8,008 nt of DNA from a candidate division WWE3 bacterium RIFCSPLOWO2_01_FULL_39_13 (GTDB lineage Bacteria; Patescibacteriota; WWE3; 2-01-FULL-39-13): the NCBI GenBank assembly GCA_001772665.1, contig MEVH01000017.1:1-8008 (forward strand), in the 5' to 3' direction. The position numbers and the translations under genes were made by a program. Positions 1 to 4,675 of this stretch are shown here, in pieces. Under the pieces are notes generated by a model. It was not told the DNA's origin and searched no databases. It worked only from the letters and a program-made list of their open reading frames with translations. Each line of letters opens with the position of its first letter. Position 1 is the first letter of the stretch.

Positions 1-166
1 CCTGCGCCATCCAGTCCATAACGGCTGTTCCTTCGTGGACTTCGCCAATTTTGTAAGTTTTCCCAGTATAATAAAGAATACGCTCTGTAACCGTGGTTTT
101 ACCGGCATCAATATGGGCAATTATCCCAATATTTCTGATTCTTTCTAGTGCAATTTCTCTGGCCAT
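1..166 (-). CDS. fusA: Elongation factor G, N-terminal part (runs off the left edge)
   Basis: Only the first 55 codons are in the window. The translation begins MAREIALERIRNIGIIAHID and continues through the GTPase G1/P-loop AHIDAGKTT (residues 17-25), then TERILYYTG and the switch I-proximal GEVHEGTAVMDWM. These are hallmark sequences of translational GTPase EF-G, which drives ribosomal translocation in the cytoplasm. RF3 or TetM-type paralogs differ in this stretch. The ATG at 164-166 is supported by the conserved start (MARE...). No Shine-Dalgarno sequence precedes it. The gene has its own near-consensus promoter at 236-264, giving a leader of about 60 nt that contains a hairpin followed by a T-run. 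The upstream neighbour is a YwbE-family gene rather than rpsG, so fusA does not appear directly behind the usual str-operon genes here. Confidence 0.97.
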   Translation of the reverse strand, partial: MAREIALERIRNIGIIAHIDAGKTTVTERILYYTGKTYKIGEVHEGTAVMDWMAQ

Positions 167-202
167 AGTTAATAAAATTCAATTGTATCAGTTTTAGGTA
201 CG

Positions 203-222
203 AAAAAACACCTTTAGGTGCT
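203..222 (-). terminator. Terminator-like hairpin in the fusA leader
   Basis: On the minus strand GCACC-TAAA-GGTG is followed directly by TTTTTT. The core stem CACC/GGTG extends by a G-T wobble and A-T pairs to about 7 bp. It has the form of an intrinsic terminator but lies downstream of the fusA promoter and upstream of the fusA ATG. It would therefore act as a leader attenuator, unless it ends read-through from ywbE. The stem is short, so the efficiency is uncertain. Confidence 0.5.
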
Positions 223-235
223 TAGGACTTGAGGG

Positions 236-264
236 ATCATAACAAAAAGCAGCCAACCTGTCAA
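236..264 (-). promoter_or_regulatory. Promoter of fusA (TTGACA-N17-TATGAT)
   Basis: On the minus strand TTGACA (259-264) is followed after exactly 17 nt by TATGAT (236-241). This is a near-perfect sigma70-type promoter. The predicted start is near 229, giving a leader of about 60 nt before the fusA ATG. A second TTGACA at 275-280 has no -10 box at the right distance. Confidence 0.75.
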
Positions 265-296
265 CAAAATGAGGTGTCAAGAAATTTGGTGGGGAA

Positions 297-551
297 TTAA
301 ACTAGGGTATCTTCACCGGATTCGTACGTGAAAGAAGCCTCTGGCGCATTTTCTGTATCTGCAAATTCTTGTACTCTACCAATAATTCCACTAGTTAATC
401 TCACTTTGTGACCTCTCGCGTGAAACTTTTGACTGGTAAGTACCTCCTTTACCACTCCTTCAGTGAGCTTTCCAGAAGAGTAGTCCTTTTTCTGGATCAC
501 CCGCACCTTATCTCCCGGTTTTGGGAAACGACTGCCCACTTCGTATGTCAT
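297..551 (-). CDS. YwbE-family small protein (DUF2196-like)
   Basis: The product is 84 residues. The central part, from PGDKVRVIQKKDYSSGKLTEG through VVKEVLTSQKFHARGHKVRLTSG to IIGRVQEF, matches the layout of the YwbE family: a P-G-x-x-V-x-V-I-x-K-K-D start, a GKLTxGxVKxxLT core, an HxxGxKVRL segment and a closing GRVQE. The family is small and predicted to be beta-rich, and its function is unknown. It occurs widely as a single-domain protein of about 60-70 residues, so the acidic C-terminal tail after GRVQEF (about 22 residues, rich in E, D, T and S) is extra. The ATG at 549-551 is preceded by a TAAAAT box ending 8 nt upstream, which fits a leaderless start; there is no ribosome binding site. 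The family call is from recognised sequence pattern. Confidence 0.8.
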   Translation of the reverse strand: MTYEVGSRFPKPGDKVRVIQKKDYSSGKLTEGVVKEVLTSQKFHARGHKVRLTSGIIGRVQEFADTENAPEASFTYESGEDTLV

Positions 552-559
552 CTAGAAAG

Positions 560-565
560 ATTTTA
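560..565 (-). promoter_or_regulatory. -10 box of the YwbE-family gene
   Basis: TAAAAT on the minus strand ends 8 nt before the ATG, placing the transcription start at or next to the start codon. No good -35 is seen at 16-18 nt upstream. A TTGACT lies farther up, at about 608-613, too far away for normal spacing. Confidence 0.4.
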
Positions 566-627
566 TCTCATTTCAAGATAATCTGAAAAGGGTTCGTTTG
601 AAAAAGAAGTCAAGAAATTAGCGGTTT

Positions 628-1764
628 TTAAAACTTCTCCGGGTTTACCCGAAGAATTTTGTCATCGTCCTTTTTTGGAGCTCCCCGACCATCAGTATTA
701 TTGGTGGCAATGTATAAAAATCCGTCCGGACCAACCACTACGTCTCTTATCCGACCAAGCTCTCCTTTGAAATGTTCCTTCAACTCTCTTACTTTATCAC
801 CATCCACCACTGCCTCGTAAAGAGTTTGTCCGCGTAGACCAGTGAAGAAGACAGATCCTCGGAAAAAGGCGCCCCCCGAAGGAGCCCAGGTGTTACCCAA
901 ACCGCTGTGAAGAATTGGATTTATCATCCCTTTCTCCTCCTCATCTCCGCGTATCAAAGGCCAACCATAATTTTCCCCTGGACTTATCAAGTTTAGCTCG
1001 TCAGTAGCCGATGGTCCATGTTCGGTTGCCCAAAGTCTCCCCTGACTGTCCCAAGCAAGTCCTTGGACATTTCGGTGACCATACGAATAGATCATATCTC
1101 CAAATGGGTTTCCTGGTGCCCTCTTTCCGTCTTCGGTTACTCTCAATATCTTACCAGCCAGAGACGCTTTGTTTTGGGCAAGCGATGGCTCCTCGGCATC
1201 CCCAGTGCCAATATATAAAAAACCGTCCGGACCAAACTTAATACGGCCCCCGTTGTGGTTAGACGCCCCGGGAATTTTAGCAACTAATATTTCTTTATCA
1301 GAAAAGTTTGTCCCGTCAAATTTATACCGCACCACCCGGTTTAATACGTTCTCACCGCTTACTTGGTAGGTGTAGTAAAAATAAACAAATCCGTTTTTTT
1401 CAAAATCAGGGTGCACTGCCACACCCAAAAGCCCCCCTTCACCTATTTCTTCCGCTTCATCAATTTCTAAAAGAGGCTTTTGCAAAAGCCCTTCTTCTTT
1501 ATCTACTATTCGCACTCTTCCGGGCCGTTCCGTAAATAAAAGGTCACCGCTTGGCAAAAAGGCGAGAGACCAGGGAACGGTAAGGTTTGCGGCTACTTGG
1601 GTGAGAACCGGAATATTTTGCGGGGTTTCTTTAGTGTCGCCAAGACCAATCTGCGGAGTATCTACTCTGGCAGTTTGATTCCTAAACAAAAGTATACCCC
1701 CACCTATCAATATTAAAATTATTGCCACTAAAGCTGCTCTGAAGTTTCGTTTATTTTTAAACAT
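628..1764 (-). CDS. PQQ-dependent sugar dehydrogenase, membrane-anchored (Asd/YliI-like)
   Basis: The product is 378 residues from the ATG at 1762-1764. It starts MFKNKRNFRAALVAIILILI, a basic N-terminus and one hydrophobic segment (about residues 9-28), consistent with a signal anchor that exports a six-bladed beta-propeller. Family signatures of the soluble glucose/aldose sugar dehydrogenases (GSDH) follow: LTVPWSLAFLPSGDLLFTER, then NHNGGRIKFGPDGFLYIGTGD with the likely catalytic His near residue 170, YSYGHRNVQGLAW, ATEHGP, NYGWP, and a closing RIRDVVVGPDGFLYIATNN. Members oxidise the C1 hydroxyl of aldoses outside the cytoplasm using PQQ and Ca2+. No PQQ biosynthesis gene is visible here, so the cofactor would come from elsewhere and the substrate is not determined. 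A TTG start 12 codons upstream (1800) is rejected because it lies inside the -35 box of a promoter whose -10 sits 8 nt before the chosen ATG. Base composition appears richer in G+C than that of the flanking genes. Confidence 0.88.
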   Translation of the reverse strand: MFKNKRNFRAALVAIILILIGGGILLFRNQTARVDTPQIGLGDTKETPQNIPVLTQVAANLTVPWSLAFLPSGDLLFTERPGRVRIVDKEEGLLQKPLLEIDEAEEIGEGGLLGVAVHPDFEKNGFVYFYYTYQVSGENVLNRVVRYKFDGTNFSDKEILVAKIPGASNHNGGRIKFGPDGFLYIGTGDAEEPSLAQNKASLAGKILRVTEDGKRAPGNPFGDMIYSYGHRNVQGLAWDSQGRLWATEHGPSATDELNLISPGENYGWPLIRGDEEEKGMINPILHSGLGNTWAPSGGAFFRGSVFFTGLRGQTLYEAVVDGDKVRELKEHFKGELGRIRDVVVGPDGFLYIATNNTDGRGAPKKDDDKILRVNPEKF

Positions 1765-1772
1765 AGTGATAA

Positions 1773-1800
1773 ATACTATAACAAACATCAAAAAGGTCAA
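1773..1800 (-). promoter_or_regulatory. Promoter of the sugar dehydrogenase (TTGACC-N16-TAGTAT)
   Basis: On the minus strand TTGACC (1795-1800) and TAGTAT (1773-1778) are 16 nt apart. The -10 ends 8 nt before the ATG at 1764, which predicts a leaderless or nearly leaderless mRNA and decides the start codon. Confidence 0.5.
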
Positions 1801-1821
1801 AAAGATCCGCCAAACGGAAGT

Positions 1822-2223
1822 TTAGAACTTTAATCGAGCGCTGTACTTTTTTATCCACTGGGCTATTTTTCCTACCGATGGTTTTTTGTTTTCTACCCAA
1901 AGAGCAAATTCAATGATTTCTTTTTCTGCAGAAATGAAGTTTTGATCGTTCATTTCCAGGAACAGTATCATAGAAGCCACGGCAGTTCTTTTATTTCCAT
2001 CTACAAATGGATGATTTAAAAGTAACGAGTGGACTAAAGCAGCCGCTTTATCAAAAATAGAAGAGTATAGATCTTCGCCCGCAAAAGTCGACCCGGGTCT
2101 ATAAACTGCGGATTCCAGAAGACCTAAATCACGCAGACCATGGCTTCCACCATACCTTTCGATTTGATCTGTGTGGATAGTGAGAATCTGTTCCAGGGTA
2201 AGAAATAAAGTTTGGCTTGACAC
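1822..2223 (-). CDS. doc: Doc-family (Fic-fold) toxin of a type II toxin-antitoxin system
   Basis: The product is 133 residues. The Fic motif HPFVDGNKRTA lies at residues 71-81 and carries the catalytic His71, the phosphate-binding GNKR segment and the preceding helix FDKAAALVHSLLLN. The N-terminal FLTLEQILTIHTDQIERYGG and RDLGLLESAVYRP are typical of the death-on-curing family. Phage P1 Doc phosphorylates EF-Tu and blocks translation; other Fic proteins transfer AMP. Canonical Doc has HxFxxANKR, so the G here (HPFVDGNKR) is the more general Fic form, common in chromosomal Doc homologues. The start is GTG at 2221-2223, 14 nt after the antitoxin stop, with no Shine-Dalgarno sequence, so it is probably translated from the antitoxin-toxin transcript. 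Length fits the family and all key residues are present, so the toxin looks active. Confidence 0.92.
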   Translation of the reverse strand: MSSQTLFLTLEQILTIHTDQIERYGGSHGLRDLGLLESAVYRPGSTFAGEDLYSSIFDKAAALVHSLLLNHPFVDGNKRTAVASMILFLEMNDQNFISAEKEIIEFALWVENKKPSVGKIAQWIKKYSARLKF

Positions 2224-2237
2224 TTGAAAATGTTTAT

Positions 2238-2474
2238 TTAAAGTTTTGCCAACTTACGTAAAGCCGGACCATATTGTTGATTTACTTTCTTGAGAAGTTT
2301 GGCAAATTCGCGATCGGAAACTGTTTTAGTTTCTGCCTGTGTTTGGTTTCTTGAAACGTAGTCTTCCAAAGCCTTATTAAACACATCTTGAAGGCTTTTT
2401 CCTTCATCGATAGCCCTTTTTTCAGCGGCTTTTTTGAGGTTTTCTTTTAGACGCAATGTGGTTTTTACTAACAT
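2238..2474 (-). CDS. Antitoxin partner of Doc, ribbon-helix-helix-like
   Basis: The product is 78 residues. The N-terminus MLVKTTLRLKENLKKAAEKR has the short beta-strand (VKTTLRL) then amphipathic helix pattern of ribbon-helix-helix DNA-binding antitoxins, and GKSLQDVFNKALEDYV would form the second helix. The C-terminal half (residues 45-78) is charged and likely flexible, as expected for a toxin-neutralising tail. It lies immediately upstream of the Doc toxin, in the antitoxin-first order. It is expected to neutralise Doc and repress its own promoter; a perfect 8-bp inverted repeat sits over the promoter. The assignment rests on fold pattern and gene context rather than on a distinctive family motif. 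Confidence 0.8.
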   Translation of the reverse strand: MLVKTTLRLKENLKKAAEKRAIDEGKSLQDVFNKALEDYVSRNQTQAETKTVSDREFAKLLKKVNQQYGPALRKLAKL

Positions 2475-2480
2475 GTTTTA

Positions 2481-2509
2481 AGAATACCATTTTGCCATAA
2501 ATATGGCAA
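2481..2509 (-). promoter_or_regulatory. Promoter and operator of the Doc toxin-antitoxin operon
   Basis: On the minus strand TTGCCA (2504-2509) and TATTCT (2481-2486) are 17 nt apart, and the -10 ends 6 nt before the antitoxin ATG. Overlying the -35 and spacer is the palindrome TTGCCATAAATATGGCAA (2492-2509): perfect 8-nt arms around AA. It is the likely binding site for the ribbon-helix-helix antitoxin, so that binding would block RNA polymerase. Confidence 0.65.
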
Positions 2510-2539
2510 GTAGTTAAATAACCAGGTAACGTAAGGGAA

Positions 2540-2561
2540 GGAACTTGAGAATGGTAGAGGT
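2540..2561 (+). repeat. Degenerate intergenic element, copy A
   Basis: This 22-nt stretch, with core TTGAGAATGGTAGAGG, matches 3376-3397 at 18 of 22 positions. Both resemble the repeat at 2889-2904 (TGAG, three variable bases, G, then CGAAG or similar). A second similarity block follows both copies: TTGGAG and AAGATGT occur in the same order (2566-2578 and about 3418-3437), separated by an insertion in the other copy. It lies outside the recognised genes. Confidence 0.4.
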
Positions 2562-2602
2562 CTGTTTGGAGAAGATGTCAAGAAAACATACAGTTTGATA
2601 TA

Positions 2603-2630
2603 TTGCTTATTTGAAGTTAAGGAGTAGAAT
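2603..2630 (+). promoter_or_regulatory. Possible promoter of the 63-aa ORF (TTGCTT-N16-TAGAAT)
   Basis: TTGCTT (2603-2608) and TAGAAT (2625-2630) are 16 nt apart, with the -10 ending 9 nt before the ATG at 2640. The geometry matches the other promoters in this window. A GGAG overlaps the spacer but is 15 nt from the ATG, too far for a good ribosome binding site. Confidence 0.35.
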
Positions 2631-2639
2631 TTAAAGTGA

Positions 2640-2831
2640 ATGACAGAAAATATAAGAGAATTCATTTCTTACCACAATACTCATATATTAGACGTAGAAT
2701 TAACCGCTAGTTTCAAAACAATATCTGCTTTTGCCTCAAAGAAAAGTATTGCTTTGGAAGATTTGTCGATAGAAAAACATCGTTTACCTTTTATCAACTG
2801 GCTAATCAGCTTCTCTGATTCAAAAATCTAA
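2640..2831 (+). CDS. Possible small protein, 63 aa, no recognised family
   Basis: This ORF runs opposite to its neighbours and occupies most of the gap between the antitoxin promoter and the PAS gene. The product begins MTENIREFISYHNTHILD and ends NWLISFSDSKI. It is mixed polar and hydrophobic, mainly helical by eye, with no signal peptide or membrane segment. I recognise no family. In favour of a real gene: no better ORF overlaps it, and a promoter-like pair sits at the same distance from the ATG as for the confident genes nearby. Against: it is short, AT-rich DNA yields such ORFs by chance, and TGA lies directly before the ATG. It could be the remnant of a longer gene. Confidence 0.35.
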   Translation: MTENIREFISYHNTHILDVELTASFKTISAFASKKSIALEDLSIEKHRLPFINWLISFSDSKI

Positions 2832-2888
2832 ATTTCAAGTCTTGAGAAAAATCAAAAGATACTTACTTGTGGAGATCATTAAGTTTAT

Positions 2889-2904
2889 CCTGAGCCGGTC
2901 GAAG
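2889..2904 (+). repeat. CCTGAGCCGGTCGAAG intergenic repeat element
   Basis: This 16-nt sequence, lying in a non-coding gap, closely resembles the CCTGAGCC(T/A)GTCGAAG element that I recall as recurring between genes in many unrelated bacteria (REP-like, function unsettled). It is conspicuously GC-rich for its surroundings. Degenerate relatives occur at 2540-2561 and 3376-3397. The identification is from memory of the motif. Confidence 0.5.
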
Positions 2905-2927
2905 AAGGGGAAGGTGTTAAGAAAAGG

Positions 2928-3314
2928 CTACAAAGGGGTTACAAAATGCAAGGCAAAGATGTGTCCCTGAAAACTGATTGGAACTAAAATTACTTTTGTG
3001 TCTAGGCTACCGCCAGTTTTTTTATTCCAAGTCACTTCTACTTCGGATCCAATAGATTTATCGTGTGCACTCAAGAAAGCGTTAATAAGCTTTTCTTGGC
3101 TACCCTCAGCCACCATCATTCCAACTAGGTCTTCTGTTACAGCTACCCAATCGTCAGCAGAATCGTAACCAAGCATTTTAGCCAGTTGCTGATTACAAAC
3201 TTTGTGATTATCGTCAAGATAAATGTAGATCCCCTGTTTTGAACCTTCAAAGATGTCTTCGTATTCCTTGCTTATGCCTTTGATTAACTGTTCGTGATGT
3301 TCGTGTTCACCCAT
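2928..3314 (-). CDS. Stand-alone PAS-domain protein
   Basis: The product is 128 residues and is almost entirely one PAS fold (about residues 14-126). It shows EYEDIFEGSKQGIYIYLDDN followed by HKVCNQQLAKMLGY, the usual first strands and helix of PAS (a 'here is the state, and the input sits in a model that is not yet known' pattern), then a helical region to residue 85 and the core strands SEVEVTWNKKTGG, LDTKVILVPISFQG and HIFALHFVTPL. There is no kinase, HTH, GGDEF or other output domain and no membrane segment. It may sense a ligand or redox state and act by binding a partner encoded elsewhere. The N-terminus MGEHEHHEQL is rich in His and Glu and could bind metal. The ATG at 3312-3314 is preceded by a strong promoter whose -10 ends 9 nt upstream. 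It appears to be a single-gene transcript. Confidence 0.8.
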   Translation of the reverse strand: MGEHEHHEQLIKGISKEYEDIFEGSKQGIYIYLDDNHKVCNQQLAKMLGYDSADDWVAVTEDLVGMMVAEGSQEKLINAFLSAHDKSIGSEVEVTWNKKTGGSLDTKVILVPISFQGHIFALHFVTPL

Positions 3315-3323
3315 ATCTATAAA

Positions 3324-3352
3324 ATTTTATAGTTGTTTAACCGCGGTGTCAA
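3324..3352 (-). promoter_or_regulatory. Promoter of the PAS gene (TTGACA-N17-TAAAAT)
   Basis: On the minus strand TTGACA (3347-3352) and TAAAAT (3324-3329) are 17 nt apart, and the -10 ends 9 nt before the ATG. No Shine-Dalgarno sequence fits in the remaining leader of 0-3 nt. Confidence 0.65.
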
Positions 3353-3375
3353 GAAAATTCATCCCCATGTTATCA

Positions 3376-3397
3376 GGAATTTGAGAATGGCGAAGGT
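3376..3397 (+). repeat. Degenerate intergenic element, copy C
   Basis: The core TTTGAGAATGGCGAAGG agrees with copy A (2540-2561) at 18 of 22 positions across the full 22 nt and shares TGAG and CGAAG with 2889-2904. It lies in the non-coding gap between the PAS promoter and the CopG-type antitoxin gene. Nothing else is evident in 3353-3468. Confidence 0.4.
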
Positions 3398-3468
3398 GGA
3401 ATTTTATGATCGTTTGATTGGAGTGCCCGGGAAGATGTTCTCTGAGGGATTTAGTCGTATGCTAATTT

Positions 3469-3756
3469 CTACAGAATTTTCATTTCTGAAAGTCTTTCGC
3501 GAATTAAAACCCTAGCGGTTGTTGAAGTTCCCATTCCTTTTTTCTTCGCAACTTTTTCAATCGCCATTTTGGTTTCTTTATCAAGTCTTATTGGAAATAC
3601 TGTCTTGTAAACAGAAACCAAATGTTTTGAGAACTTGACGTCAGGCACTTCCTGCCAATAATCTGGGAAATTCTCCGTAGAGTGGGTGTCCCAAAATTTG
3701 GCTTCTTCTTGGATAGATTTAAATTTAGGTACGGTTTTAATTTTTTTCATTTTCAT
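3469..3756 (-). CDS. CopG-type antitoxin paired with a BrnT-like toxin
   Basis: The product is 95 residues. The N-terminal KTVPKFKSIQEEAKFWDTHS matches the start of the CopG_antitoxin family (K-x-x-P-x-F-x-S-x-x-E-E-x-x-F-W-x-T-H), whose members partner BrnT-like toxins. The C-terminal half has the ribbon-helix-helix layout: strand TVFPIRLD, helix KETKMAIEKVAKKKG, then a second helix TSTTARVLIRERLSEM. It should bind the toxin and repress the operon. It starts 7 nt after the toxin stop in the toxin-first order typical of BrnT/BrnA operons. Two in-frame ATGs (3756 and 3750) are possible starts. The gene is intact although its toxin carries an internal stop. Confidence 0.85.
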   Translation of the reverse strand: MKMKKIKTVPKFKSIQEEAKFWDTHSTENFPDYWQEVPDVKFSKHLVSVYKTVFPIRLDKETKMAIEKVAKKKGMGTSTTARVLIRERLSEMKIL

Positions 3757-3763
3757 CTTAATA

Positions 3764-4018
3764 TTATCTGTTTCTAAATTTTCTTTCTTCTTTATTATCG
3801 GAGTCTCTAGCAGTTACCGGATAAAAACTGCCGGGACTTCTAGGTGACAAAATTATTGTTAAATATCTACCAGCCTGTGTTTGTCCAATAATGCTGTAGG
3901 TATCTTTCCTATTCTTTCTAAGTAAATGACTGCTTTCACAAACTTCTTCCGGTGCAACGTTATGTCTTGCTATATGCTCAATATTCCGATCATCTCAGAT
4001 TAATTTACTTATTAACAT
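3764..4018 (-). pseudogene. BrnT-like toxin gene interrupted by an in-frame UGA
   Basis: Reading from the ATG at 4016-4018 gives MLISKLI, then TGA (3995-3997), then DDRNIEHIARHNVAPEEVCE, and ends at TAA 3764-3766: 84 codons in all. After the TGA the product shows the BrnT-like pattern of an IEHIARHxVxPEEV helix, TYSIIGQTQAGRYLTIIL strands and a closing YPVTARD plus a basic tail KEERKFRNR. Family members usually read xIWDxxNIEHIARH, so the TGA falls on the conserved Trp and one base change (TGG to TGA) explains it. BrnT-type toxins are RNases. The residues that remain after the stop appear complete, so damage is limited to this codon. Without read-through or reinitiation (only weak ATT or ATA codons are nearby), no full toxin is made. 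The cognate antitoxin follows after 7 nt. A sequencing error is also possible. Confidence 0.8.
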
Positions 4019-4022
4019 TGTA

Positions 4023-4044
4023 TTACAAAGTATTACGTTTGTAA
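4023..4044 (-). promoter_or_regulatory. Operator-like inverted repeat upstream of the BrnT-like gene
   Basis: TTACAAA-N8-TTTGTAA (4023-4029 and 4038-4044) is a perfect 7-nt inverted repeat just 5 nt before the toxin ATG. TATTAC also recurs at 4021, 4031 and 4061, the first two 10 bp apart. Spacing and symmetry suit repression by the CopG-type antitoxin, with the promoter probably inside or next to it (TAATAC or TACTTT as a possible -10). Confidence 0.45.
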
Positions 4045-4100
4045 AGTATCGACGTTTATATATTACCATGAAATCATTTGTCGAGGACAGAATCGAAGAG

Positions 4101-4645
4101 TTAATTTTCTATGACTTTAAACACGTTTCTCACTTTCGCTAAAATCTCTCCAGCCAATTTGTTAATATCCCCATAAAGCGGGTATTGATCGCGTTTTACG
4201 TATTTATAGTGAATAGCACAATTTTTCTTTTCTCTATATTCATTTTCCTCAAACTTAGCCTGATTATATAAACTCATCATCTCATTTACGTTTCTCGAGC
4301 CGTTTAATTGATTAATAACTGGTTCGCAGTCTCCGATAACAATAACCTCATCTCTATTGTCAGCAAGATAAAAACAGCTTTCTAAACCTCTTATAATACC
4401 ATCGTAGAAAATTTTATTTGGTCTTCATAACTTAAATAGGTAGCCCCGCTCCTTATTGAATTTGGTTTTATACCTTTATGAAGTATATCTACCTCGTATC
4501 TGTCTACCTCATTTAATTTTTTTGCAGTTTCTGTAGAATTAATTTTTGGATCGTAGATAAAGGCAGCCCAAAAACATATGTAAGAACCATACTTTGTTTT
4601 TTTGCCTCCGCCAGCACTGTCTAAAACGATTAATACTTGCTTCAC
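4101..4645 (-). pseudogene. RNase H-fold protein gene, split by a single-base frameshift
   Basis: The GTG at 4643-4645 opens a frame reading MKQVLIVLDSAGGG and continuing to YLSYEDQIKF; it drifts into an artefactual TMVL and stops at 4391. From the run AAAATTTT (4408-4415) the frame one base back continues FYDGIIRGLES, EVIVIGDCEPVINQLNG and NKLAGEIL to the stop at 4101. Restoring one base gives 181 residues with the RNase HI layout: first-strand acid D9, helix E89 (GLE), and D106 in the VIGDCEPVINQLNG strand. The fourth acid usually follows NxxA (NxxAD), but Gly is found there (NKLAGE), with D160 nearby, so catalysis is uncertain. The gene lies 30 nt after the 4676-4948 gene. The homopolymer position suggests an indel or assembly error. 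A programmed -1 shift is less likely because the heptamer is not of the X-XXY-YYZ type. Confidence 0.75.
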
Positions 4646-4675
4646 ATTAAATTCTTTTCAATTTCTGGATAAAGC

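Noticed and set aside
1011..1535. Several plus-strand ORFs of 66-76 codons
   Set aside because: They lie entirely opposite the sugar dehydrogenase gene, whose family motifs are unmistakable; the plus-strand translations show no domain or start signal.
2468..2665. Minus-strand ORF of 65 codons upstream of the Doc antitoxin
   Set aside because: It runs through the antitoxin promoter and operator and overlaps the antitoxin start; its composition (repeated F, S, P, Y) looks like a chance frame.
273..3359. Recurring GTCAAGAAA-like words between genes (275-284, 609-618, 2577-2586, 3348-3357) as a dispersed repeat
   Set aside because: Read on the minus strand they are TTTCTTGAC(A/T), and the one at 3347-3352 is a functional-looking -35 box. 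They are better explained as promoter elements or their remnants than as a mobile repeat.
3333..3515. Plus-strand ORF of 60 codons starting at TTG
   Set aside because: It begins beside the PAS promoter, overlaps the end of the CopG-type antitoxin gene, has no ribosome binding site or -10 near its start, and matches no family.
3995..3997. UGA as a sense codon (alternative genetic code as in some Patescibacteria)
   Set aside because: The known recoding in those lineages gives Gly, not Trp; the methylase stop is TGA in a tidy ATGA overlap, and TGG is used for Trp in the nuclease. A single nonsense change is simpler.
4408..4415. Programmed -1 ribosomal frameshifting in the RNase H-like gene
   Set aside because: The zero-frame sequence A-AAA-UUU does not allow re-pairing of both tRNAs at -1, and no clear downstream stem was seen. 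An indel or homopolymer error is more likely, though not excluded.
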